From IMG/VR virus record IMGVR_UViG_3300035698_007296, positions 1-40,469 of that record: a stretch of 40,469 nucleotides of DNA. One strand, written 5' to 3'. The stretch is from a virus. A model generated the notes under the pieces. The model was given only the letters and a program-made list of their open reading frames with translations. It did not search any database and was not told the origin of the DNA. Both the position numbers and the translations under genes were made by a program. Positions within the stretch are counted from its first letter, which is position 1. Each line of letters opens with the position of its first letter. Shown here piece after piece: positions 15,975 through 22,140 of this stretch.

Positions 15975-16221
15975 TGTTACTTTTTCTCCTGCGATGTCTT
16001 TTAGATTCTTCAATGATTGCCTCCATAATCCTGTTATACATATCTTTCGGTATCTTATTGCTTAGCATGTCCATTGTCTTTCTTGAGAACCTTTGTCCTG
16101 ATTCAAGTCTTGATACAGTGCATTGAGCACATCCTAAACGTCTAGCAAGCCCAGACTGTGAAAGGCTTAGCTCAAAGCGCCTAATAATCAATAAGACATC
16201 GCCTGGTTTTTGGTTTGCCAT
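15958..16221 (-). CDS. XRE/Cro-type helix-turn-helix regulator, 87 aa
   Basis: ATG at 16221 with GGGGAGG upstream. Residues 10-55 form a five-helix HTH of the Cro/CI type: LSLSQSGLARRLGCAQCTVS is the scaffold and recognition helix pair, followed by RLESGQRFSRKTMDML. The C-terminus is a basic tail (KRHRRRKS). It probably binds operators in the divergent control region 16222-16729 and regulates its own operon and the rightward one. It is too short to carry a CI-like dimerisation or cleavage domain. The DNA-binding fold is clear; its target is inferred. Confidence 0.8.
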   Translation of the reverse strand: MANQKPGDVLLIIRRFELSLSQSGLARRLGCAQCTVSRLESGQRFSRKTMDMLSNKIPKDMYNRIMEAIIEESKRHRRRKSNNGEGA

Positions 16222-16240
16222 TTATCCTCCCCGCTACGAC

Positions 16241-16246
16241 ATTATA
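16241..16246 (-). promoter_or_regulatory. -10 box of the leftward regulator promoter
   Basis: A perfect TATAAT on the minus strand lies 20 bases upstream of the regulator ATG. No good -35 box is present at 16-18 bases (TGTGCA is the best). The promoter is probably activator-dependent or weak, and it gives a very short leader. Confidence 0.5.
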
Positions 16247-16300
16247 CACTATTTGTCCTACTTATGCACATCCTTGGTTTCTAGCCTATGGCTCTACATA

Positions 16301-16319
16301 ATCACGAGAGAGGAGTGAT
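16301..16319. promoter_or_regulatory. Operator-like inverted repeat
   Basis: The 19-base sequence is ATCAC, nine bases, GTGAT. It has the size and symmetry of a Cro/CI-type operator. It lies at the start of the candidate small RNA and inside a larger GGCTCT/AGAGCC inverted repeat (16290-16326). It is a candidate target of the XRE regulator. Confidence 0.4.
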
Positions 16320-16490
16320 TAGAGCCCAGAATAAGGCATGAATTATGACCAGCGTAGCCAGGAACTTCCAGTTCCGCACTCCCCGTTAAATCCCAAGCTG
16401 CGCTGGCTTGTCTTTTGTACGTCTATTTAACAACTTGTGCCGCTACGCGGCATCGGCCCAACTTTCGTTGGCCGATGATACTATTTTAAT
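16309..16490 (+). ncRNA. Candidate small structured RNA
   Basis: A possible promoter (TTGGTT, 17 bases, CATAAT; 16274-16302) would start a transcript near 16309. That transcript ends at the strong terminator at 16451-16477. Between them are a 7-bp stem GCGTAGC/GCTGCGC (16352-16358 with 16397-16403) enclosing a GGAAC/GTTCC hairpin, and a TGCCGC/GCGGCA hairpin (16439-16453) just before the terminator. A 30-codon frame at 16338-16430 exists but has no usable ribosome binding site. The RNA class is not recognised. Confidence 0.4.
16451..16490 (+). terminator. Rightward intrinsic terminator
   Basis: CATCGGCC pairs with GGCCGATG, and after a bulged C the stem continues AAC/GTT around a TTTC loop (16451-16477). 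An A/T-rich tail with TATTTTAATTTT follows. It would stop transcripts entering from the left before the main rightward promoter at 16497. Confidence 0.7.
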
Positions 16491-16496
16491 TTTACC

Positions 16497-16525
16497 TTGC
16501 ATCTATAGTGAAGAAGTGCTATAAT
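16497..16525 (+). promoter_or_regulatory. Main rightward sigma70 promoter
   Basis: TTGCAT, exactly 17 bases, TATAAT. Transcription would start near 16532 and give a leader of about 200 bases before the first rightward gene. This promoter can serve the whole operon 16730-38131, as no terminator is seen inside it. Confidence 0.78.
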
Positions 16526-16645
16526 GGTTACGTTACGGCAGGAGCTATACTAGAGAATAAGTATTAATAATAGCGAAAAGGGTTTAGCACGTCTATTAAG
16601 TAGTGATCATATTCAGAAGGCTTCCCAGTGGGAGTATGGCTCTCA

Positions 16646-16659
16646 CATGTTTAAACATG
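16646..16659. promoter_or_regulatory. 14-base perfect palindrome in the rightward leader
   Basis: CATGTTTAAACATG is a perfect palindrome about 115 bases downstream of the predicted start of transcription. Partly symmetric TCAC/GTGA flanks surround it. It may be an operator or a leader hairpin; the sequence alone does not decide. Confidence 0.4.
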
Positions 16660-16729
16660 CGTGATACTGCTAATTCATTTACGATGGACTTCTCCTGTTG
16701 ATGTTGTAGTATTGGTGCAGGAGGTTCCA

Positions 16730-17161
16730 ATGGTCAAAGAAGAAAAAGAGGTAGAAGGCCTGTGGCATCCAGACAAGACAAGAATCCAAAAAATTAACAT
16801 GATAAAGAATCCGCTTATCTATGAAACAGACCAGCTAGTTTACGCGCTTGTCGATCTTCTGGTAACTGGAAAGAAAAACTCTAAAGAAGTAATGTCTAAG
16901 GCTGGATGGAGAAGAAAGTTAACTGAAAAGTTATATCCTATGGTTTACACATACGAAATGTCCTTATTGCTGGATTGCGTTACTAAGTGGAATCATATTC
17001 CAGAATACATACGTAAATCAATAATTAACTCAAAGAAACGGAAGAATGCAATAAAACTCGATAAGTATAGCTTAGCTGTAAAGGCTAAGGCTCCCGTGGT
17101 TGGGGCTGCTATGCTTGCCGCACTTTCATCACAAATGGGGGAGAAAGTACATGGAAGATAG
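16730..17161 (+). CDS. Hypothetical protein upstream of the helicase, 143 aa
   Basis: ATG 16730 has GCAGGAGG 5 bases upstream; the frame is open upstream but lacks another site. The protein is basic and helical (LTEKLYPMVYTYEMSLLLDC; KSIINSKKRKNAIKLDKYSL) with a hydrophobic Ala-rich C-terminal helix. It overlaps the helicase start by 11 bases. A gene directly before dnaB is often a loader or initiator, but I see no AAA+ or HTH motif here, so the role is unknown. Confidence 0.68.
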   Translation: MVKEEKEVEGLWHPDKTRIQKINMIKNPLIYETDQLVYALVDLLVTGKKNSKEVMSKAGWRRKLTEKLYPMVYTYEMSLLLDCVTKWNHIPEYIRKSIINSKKRKNAIKLDKYSLAVKAKAPVVGAAMLAALSSQMGEKVHGR

Positions 17162-18446
17162 AAAGAACGTAAGAATGTTGCCTAGTAGTATGGAAGCAGA
17201 GCGAGTAGTGCTAGGAAGCCTAATGCTTGAACCTGAGCGCATTATTCCTATCGTGCTTGAGAAATTAACACCAGAACACTTTTACTTAACTGAGCATAGG
17301 ACGATCTTTCGAGCGATTGTATCATTGTCAGACGATGGTATTCCTTGTGAGATTGTTGTACTAGCCAATAAACTGGAGAAGGAAGAGAACCTAGATAAGG
17401 CTGGCGGCAGAATATTTTTAAACAATCTGCTAGATTCTACAACAACTACTTCTAGCATTGATTACTACACAGACATTGTAAGAGATAGTGCTCTGCATAG
17501 ATTTCTAATTTCAACCGGCGAACAGATCTCAGAGCTCGGCTACGATGAAAAAGCCAAGGCCGACGCACAGTTAGATAAAGCAGTTGAGCTACTTAGTTCA
17601 CCAGCAATGAAGACTACAGAGACTGTTGTGTTCTCAATTGAACAATCAATCGACTCTTGGGTTGAACAGACAGAAGAGATACGAGCAGGAGGTACTGGGC
17701 TAACATTAGGATTTCCGCTTATTGATAAGTATGTTCGTGGAGCAGCTGGTCAAACTATTGTAGTTGCCGGTTCAGCAGGATTAGGCAAGACTGCTGTTGC
17801 TTTAAACATAATCTCACGACAAGCCGGTGCTGGTGTTCCTTGCGCCGTTATTAGCCTTGAAATGACAAAGGAGGCCGTAGTTGAAAGATTACTCCAAATT
17901 GAGGGTGGCCTCACCTCTGATGATCTACAGTATAAACCAGCCAGTGCTGAGGGAGCGATTCAAGCGCTGTCTCAAAAGCCAATCAAAATTACCGCAATGG
18001 GAACTACCAGTGCCACAGGAATTATTAGACAGATGCGACTTCTCTATCGGCAAGGCATTCGCAGCTTCTTTGTGGATTACCTTCAGCTAATGACATTTCA
18101 AGGCGCTGAACGTAGGGACCTTGAAATCGGAATGTGTCTCAGGATGTTGTTGTTATTTGCCAAGAGCCATGATTGCTGTGTTATAACTGGCAGTCAAGTT
18201 AATCGAGCAGCTATCACAAATGAAGGTGGAGTGCCTAAGCTTCATAACATGAAAGAGTCTGGGGCCATTGAGTCTCATGCCGACATCATCCTGGGTCTTT
18301 GGAGGGATGGATATAGTGGAGCAGAAAACAATGAGCTCACCATCCAGATCCTGAAGAACCGTAAGAGAGGGTTTGTTGGCAGCAAGCTTAACTTTCACTT
18401 TAATCCTCGGAGGCAAAGAATGGAGGAGGCTTCCAATTTTAGCTAG
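17151..18446 (+). CDS. dnaB: Replicative DNA helicase, DnaB family
   Basis: The start is ATG 17151 with GGGGGAG 7 bases upstream (an upstream alternative start at 17100 has none). At 431 aa it has the family's usual length. Residues 10-150 are the DnaB N-terminal helical domain (VVLGSLMLEPERIIPIVLEK), and 180-431 are the RecA-like motor. The Walker A is GSAGLGKTA (207-215), followed by ISLEMTKEAVVERLL. The Walker B is SFFVDYLQLM (305-314). The H4 region SHADIILGLWRDG and the terminal ILKNRKRG carry the expected arginines. It would unwind the phage replication fork as a hexamer. Confidence 0.93.
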   Translation: MEDRKNVRMLPSSMEAERVVLGSLMLEPERIIPIVLEKLTPEHFYLTEHRTIFRAIVSLSDDGIPCEIVVLANKLEKEENLDKAGGRIFLNNLLDSTTTTSSIDYYTDIVRDSALHRFLISTGEQISELGYDEKAKADAQLDKAVELLSSPAMKTTETVVFSIEQSIDSWVEQTEEIRAGGTGLTLGFPLIDKYVRGAAGQTIVVAGSAGLGKTAVALNIISRQAGAGVPCAVISLEMTKEAVVERLLQIEGGLTSDDLQYKPASAEGAIQALSQKPIKITAMGTTSATGIIRQMRLLYRQGIRSFFVDYLQLMTFQGAERRDLEIGMCLRMLLLFAKSHDCCVITGSQVNRAAITNEGGVPKLHNMKESGAIESHADIILGLWRDGYSGAENNELTIQILKNRKRGFVGSKLNFHFNPRRQRMEEASNFS

Positions 18447-18510
18447 GAGAGATCTACAGAGGGAGTATGGATTATATTGTCTGCCTAAGTTGATCGAACG
18501 CATTGATGAA

Positions 18511-18702
18511 ATGGACAACTTGACAGATGAGGACATAGATAGTATAATTGATGAGTTTATTGATATAGAGGTTGACATGAGGCCAGGGGAGCCTTTCGAT
18601 ACAGCAGTTGCGGCAGCTTTAATTAATCCCATATACATACGCACTGTTGAACGAATTAGGAGGATGGTTAATTATGGTAGCACAAAAAGATTCGACTTTT
18701 GA
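18511..18702 (+). CDS. Small acidic hypothetical protein, start uncertain
   Basis: The frame is open from about 18373 to the stop at 18702. No ATG with a good site exists. A TTG at 18373/18376 has a GAGAGG site but overlaps the helicase by 70 bases, and the first in-frame ATG is 18511. The residues before that ATG (RRDLQREYGLYCLPKLIERI) look protein-like, so the true protein may be longer (up to 109 aa). The C-terminal part is acidic (LTDEDIDSIIDEFIDIEVDM). Unknown function; it overlaps the next gene by 29 bases. Confidence 0.5.
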   Translation: MDNLTDEDIDSIIDEFIDIEVDMRPGEPFDTAVAAALINPIYIRTVERIRRMVNYGSTKRFDF

Positions 18703-19723
18703 AGAACCCGTACTTAAGAAAGGCGTAGAACTATCTCATTCAGAGCTTGACTATTTTTCAGGCCTACCAGAAGTATGGGAAGATCTTAGCATTGATGAAC
18801 GAGAAGCTCATATTATTGATATGAGTCGAGGGCGTTGTCCTATCATGGGAGAGCCTAAGGCTGGAGAGGAACTTGTTGTAGTACGTATCCAGCCTAAGAA
18901 GTTACTAGAAGCAGAGGCTATAGATTCTCCATGGATGTATATGCCGATTCTTTATTCACCAAAGAAGGATCGTGACATTACTCAGTTTATTGGGCCTAAG
19001 GCAATTGGATCTGGTTGGCTTGTGGCTCACTGGGATGTACTTGATGAAGAGAAAGGGTTTGAGGTTCTTGATAATGAGCGCCGCTCTATCAGCCACGCAG
19101 ACCTAGACTTCTATACTAGAGCATCTAGCACCGCTGCACAATCAGCTGAAGAGTGGCATAACAAGACCTGTGAGGCTTACAGTCGCATGTTAAAGGCTAT
19201 GTACGACTTTACAGCCTATATGAGTGCAGCAGATGACAATATTATGCCACTTGGCTTTGAGAAACCAAAAGACTGGATGAATGCTGTTGGTATTAAGTTT
19301 ACTGGAGATACAAAAGTCAAGAAGGTATTCGACTATCCATTTGAATTTGCCAATCTCTGGAAGGGCGATGATCACATTTCTCCCTTTACACTGTCAGCAA
19401 TTATTGGTTTGATTCCAGAAGAAGATATGCTTGAATGGCTACCTAGGATTAAGGAGAAAGCAGCGTTCAGGCCTTTGCTCGGTGGAGCTTCAGATTCAGA
19501 CATCAATGGGCTTATAGCTGAAATCAAGGAAGCATTCCCGAAAGAATCTAAGCCAAAACATTATTTGGTTTTCCCTGGCAAAGTAGAGTATACTGAGCTA
19601 GAACATACAGACACATTACCTCAAGACCAATCAGGCTTATCGGTAACTGTTGTCGAGGGGAAACTATCATGGAAGGGAAAAATGAGCACGGAGAGACTGG
19701 GGCTACCGTTCTCAGAGAAGTAA
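18674..19723 (+). CDS. Hypothetical protein, 349 aa
   Basis: ATG 18674 with AGGAGG 10 bases upstream; a TTG at 18647 is less likely. It is an alpha/beta protein with several Trp and acidic clusters (ELSHSELDYFSGLPEVWEDL; DDHISPFTLSAIIGLIPEED). No nucleotide-binding or catalytic motif is seen. It lies between the helicase and the RusA-like gene, so it belongs to the replication/recombination part of the operon. Not recognised. Confidence 0.7.
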   Translation: MVAQKDSTFEEPVLKKGVELSHSELDYFSGLPEVWEDLSIDEREAHIIDMSRGRCPIMGEPKAGEELVVVRIQPKKLLEAEAIDSPWMYMPILYSPKKDRDITQFIGPKAIGSGWLVAHWDVLDEEKGFEVLDNERRSISHADLDFYTRASSTAAQSAEEWHNKTCEAYSRMLKAMYDFTAYMSAADDNIMPLGFEKPKDWMNAVGIKFTGDTKVKKVFDYPFEFANLWKGDDHISPFTLSAIIGLIPEEDMLEWLPRIKEKAAFRPLLGGASDSDINGLIAEIKEAFPKESKPKHYLVFPGKVEYTELEHTDTLPQDQSGLSVTVVEGKLSWKGKMSTERLGLPFSEK

Positions 19724-20154
19724 CAATTGTAGTCTTTGACCAACCTCCAAGAAAGGGCAACTCCCGCATTATCGCTACACGCGGTAAGGGCGGGAGACCC
19801 TTTTTGCCTAAATCAAAGAAGGCACAAGCATACGAGAAGCATTTCAAAGAACAAACAGAACATATGGGATCACCAATGCTTGGAGGTAAAGACAAACTTC
19901 TTATCGTAGAAGGCTCAGCATTCTATAAAAACAAGTTCGTTGCAGACCTATCAATAGAGCTAGTCTTGGATTGTATGACTAAATCAGGTATTATAGTTGA
20001 TGATAGATATGTAGTCAAGCATAATGTTGATAAGAAATGGGATAAAGAAAATCCACGGGTTGAGTTAGTAGTAAGAGAAATTGATGAGAAGGAGTACCAA
20101 TGGGCGACGGGGATAATGTCAAATACCTTGCAGAGCAAAAAGCAGAAGAAGTAA
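19669..20154 (+). CDS. RusA-like Holliday-junction resolvase, variant active site
   Basis: ATG 19669 with GAGGGG 8 bases upstream; it overlaps the previous gene by 55 bases. The 161 aa have the RusA length and order: N-terminal strand and Lys/Arg-rich loop (KGNSRIIATRGKGGRPFLPK), then VADLSIELVLDCMTKSGIIV, then DDRYV and a final strand PRVELVV. In RusA as I recall it the catalytic set is DxDNxxK plus a later Asp. Here Asp93 and the Asp111/Asp112 pair are kept. The second Asp is Ser95 and the Lys position is Val99. It may be inactive, or use Glu97. Resolution of branched DNA before packaging is the expected role. Confidence 0.72.
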   Translation: MEGKNEHGETGATVLREVTIVVFDQPPRKGNSRIIATRGKGGRPFLPKSKKAQAYEKHFKEQTEHMGSPMLGGKDKLLIVEGSAFYKNKFVADLSIELVLDCMTKSGIIVDDRYVVKHNVDKKWDKENPRVELVVREIDEKEYQWATGIMSNTLQSKKQKK

Positions 20155-20681
20155 GACTAGAAGAGATAGCAAGTAAACTTACAGATAAACAGCGCAAGTT
20201 TGTTGAAATCTATAAGCTTGGACAAGTGCACCCAAGAGTAGCAATGAAGGAAGCTGGGTATGCACAGAAGACCATTGACCATGAAGGCCCAATTGTCTTG
20301 CTAAGAAACGAAAAGGTCAAAGCTTATATTGAAGCGCTAAGCGATACAAAACTAGAAGCTATTGTTGGGTCAATCAAAGCTCAGTTTCTACGTCTTGAAT
20401 ATAGTGTGGCTATTGCATTAAAGACTGTAACAGATCTTGCTAGGGATGCCCAGGATGAAGGGGTCAAGCTAAGAGCAGCTAAGGCCATTCTAGATCTAAG
20501 CAAGGGTATCTTGATCGCAACAATACCTCAGAAACGTATGGACTTCAGCTTACTTATGCGAGACATCTATAAAGAGGCTGTTGATGAAAGAAATAAAGTC
20601 TCAGACGAACAAGAGCCGTTCTTAGAGTTAGAAGCGACACTGGAGGAAGAAGATCCCACAGATAACGCTGCCTCAGCATAA
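20100..20681 (+). CDS. terS: Terminase small subunit
   Basis: ATG 20100 with GGAG 5 bases upstream, overlapping the RusA-like gene by 55 bases. Residues 27-85 carry the typical small-terminase opening KLTDKQRKFVEIYKLGQ followed by an HTH-like segment (RVAMKEAGYAQKTIDHEG) and LLRNEKVKAYIEAL. The middle is a long helix for oligomerisation, and the C-terminus is acidic. It would recognise phage DNA and load it onto the large subunit encoded directly downstream. The 193-aa length is normal. Confidence 0.85.
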   Translation: MGDGDNVKYLAEQKAEEVRLEEIASKLTDKQRKFVEIYKLGQVHPRVAMKEAGYAQKTIDHEGPIVLLRNEKVKAYIEALSDTKLEAIVGSIKAQFLRLEYSVAIALKTVTDLARDAQDEGVKLRAAKAILDLSKGILIATIPQKRMDFSLLMRDIYKEAVDERNKVSDEQEPFLELEATLEEEDPTDNAASA

Positions 20682-20730
20682 AGAGGAACTTCTTAGGATA
20701 TGTGATCCAGTTGATGGCGTTCTTTACTGG

Positions 20731-22140
20731 ATGACAAATTACTACAGAACCTTTGATAAGCCCAAAGGTAGAGTAGCCCTTTGGCCTGGGTGGAAGTTTC
20801 TACGCAGCTATGTAAAGGAGCTTCAAGGCTTAGACCATCAAAATGAGCAGCATAACATCCTAGTAGAAAAGTCACGCGATATGATGATCACGATTACAAC
20901 TGCTGGCTTTATGCTATACTCAGTTCAGTACGTCCCAGACTGGTCAGGTTTTGTAACTTCTCGCAAGCAAGCAGAAGTAGACGATGGTGGAGATAACTCA
21001 ACTCCTGACTCTATCTTTGGCATGATGCGCTTCTCATGGCAACAGCAAGCAGGATGGACTAGAGCACCCTTAGGCTTCACCCAGCTGAAGATTAGGAACC
21101 TAGAACCAGGAATGAACAGCTATGTAACAGGAGAGTCTGCAAACCCCTCAGCTGGCCGTGGTAAGTCAGTTACATTTAAGTATGGGGATGAGTTTGCATT
21201 TGTTCCACAAAGCCATAAGGTACATGCTTCAATGTCTGGTGGTAACTATAAGACACTTCTCTATTCAAGTACTTCTAACTTTACCGGCAACGCCTTTTAC
21301 GATATACGACATAAGGAAGACTCTGGTTTTGATATTCTAACTTATCACTACTCGCTGCGTCCTGGAAGAGATGGCGCATGGGCTGAGAAGATGAAGAAGA
21401 AGTACTCGGATCTTATTTGGGCAACTGAATATGAGATGAAGTATGAGTTTACAACTGAAAGAAATGTATATCCACGTTACTCGCCTAAAGTTCATGTTGT
21501 TCCTTTCGAGAACCTACCGACTGACGGTGAGCCTGTTATTACATTTGATGATGGATCTGCTACTCCTGGCGCTATGTACTTTTGTAGAAAGAAAGAAGAG
21601 ACGCTATGGGTCATTGATGAGATATACGAAGCAGGAATTCAGGTAAGGCTCCTAGACAGCCAAAGAGATGCTGGTGATAAAGATTGGGTAATGCTAGCAA
21701 AAGGGTTATGCAAAAAACATAATGTAGACCATACAGAAGTAACAATAGTTCACGGACCTGAATCATCCTCTAGGAGAGGGCATTCCAACACTGCTATGTT
21801 ATTTGCCCTAGAGGGCTTCCCTAACTTTGTTGTTGACGATAGAAAGCAGATGAGAATTAGGATTGTAGACAAACTTATGATACACTCAGATACGCAAAAG
21901 CCGCGCTTATTAATAGGCGATACTTGCCCGTATCTAATATGGGAGCTACCAAGGTATGAACGAAAAATGATCAACGGACAGATTACTGAAACTCCTAAGC
22001 AAGGAAACGATCATGGCTGTGATGCCTTGGCTGACGTTGCTCAGTTCCTGTTCCCAGACATAATGAAAGAGGAACAAGAAGTCTCAGCATGGTCTATGGA
22101 CCCGACTAGCTGGGAAACTGAGGGGGTTATCGGAGAATGA
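20731..22140 (+). CDS. terL: Terminase large subunit (ATPase/nuclease)
   Basis: The coordinates use the first ATG, which has no ribosome binding site. The same frame is open upstream to 20632, and an ATC at 20653 has GGAGG 6 bases before it, so the true protein is probably about 26 residues longer. The deviant Walker A is LVEKSRDMMIT (44-54). The Walker B with catalytic Glu is YGDEFAFVPQ (Asp153-Glu154), and the coupling motif is SSTSN. The nuclease domain has Asp273/Asp274 (VITFDDG), IDEIYEAG, Glu344 in HGPESS, and Asp431 in DHGCDALADV. It drives DNA into the prohead through the portal encoded next, and cuts the concatemer. Confidence 0.88.
   Translation: MTNYYRTFDKPKGRVALWPGWKFLRSYVKELQGLDHQNEQHNILVEKSRDMMITITTAGFMLYSVQYVPDWSGFVTSRKQAEVDDGGDNSTPDSIFGMMRFSWQQQAGWTRAPLGFTQLKIRNLEPGMNSYVTGESANPSAGRGKSVTFKYGDEFAFVPQSHKVHASMSGGNYKTLLYSSTSNFTGNAFYDIRHKEDSGFDILTYHYSLRPGRDGAWAEKMKKKYSDLIWATEYEMKYEFTTERNVYPRYSPKVHVVPFENLPTDGEPVITFDDGSATPGAMYFCRKKEETLWVIDEIYEAGIQVRLLDSQRDAGDKDWVMLAKGLCKKHNVDHTEVTIVHGPESSSRRGHSNTAMLFALEGFPNFVVDDRKQMRIRIVDKLMIHSDTQKPRLLIGDTCPYLIWELPRYERKMINGQITETPKQGNDHGCDALADVAQFLFPDIMKEEQEVSAWSMDPTSWETEGVIGE

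Larger units (their letters stand above)
16222..16729. other. Divergent control region without protein genes
   Basis: This 508-base gap separates the leftward regulator operon from the rightward operon. It holds the leftward promoter, a candidate structured RNA ending in a rightward terminator, the main rightward promoter, a leader of about 200 bases and two inverted repeats. These are listed separately. No convincing protein gene is present. Confidence 0.75.

Noticed and set aside
16338-16430. A 30-codon open frame in the control region.
   Set aside because: The only AAGG is one base from the ATG, the peptide shows nothing familiar, and the sequence is better explained by its stems and terminator.
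16503-16511. TTCACTATA on the minus strand, a T7-like promoter core.
   Set aside because: Only the core matches, the upstream part does not, and it overlaps the spacer of a good sigma70 promoter. Similar cores occur inside genes by chance.
20632-20681. TerL made only by programmed frameshift from TerS.
   Set aside because: No slippery sequence is evident in the overlap and an independent GGAGG site is present. It is kept only as an alternative to the non-AUG start.
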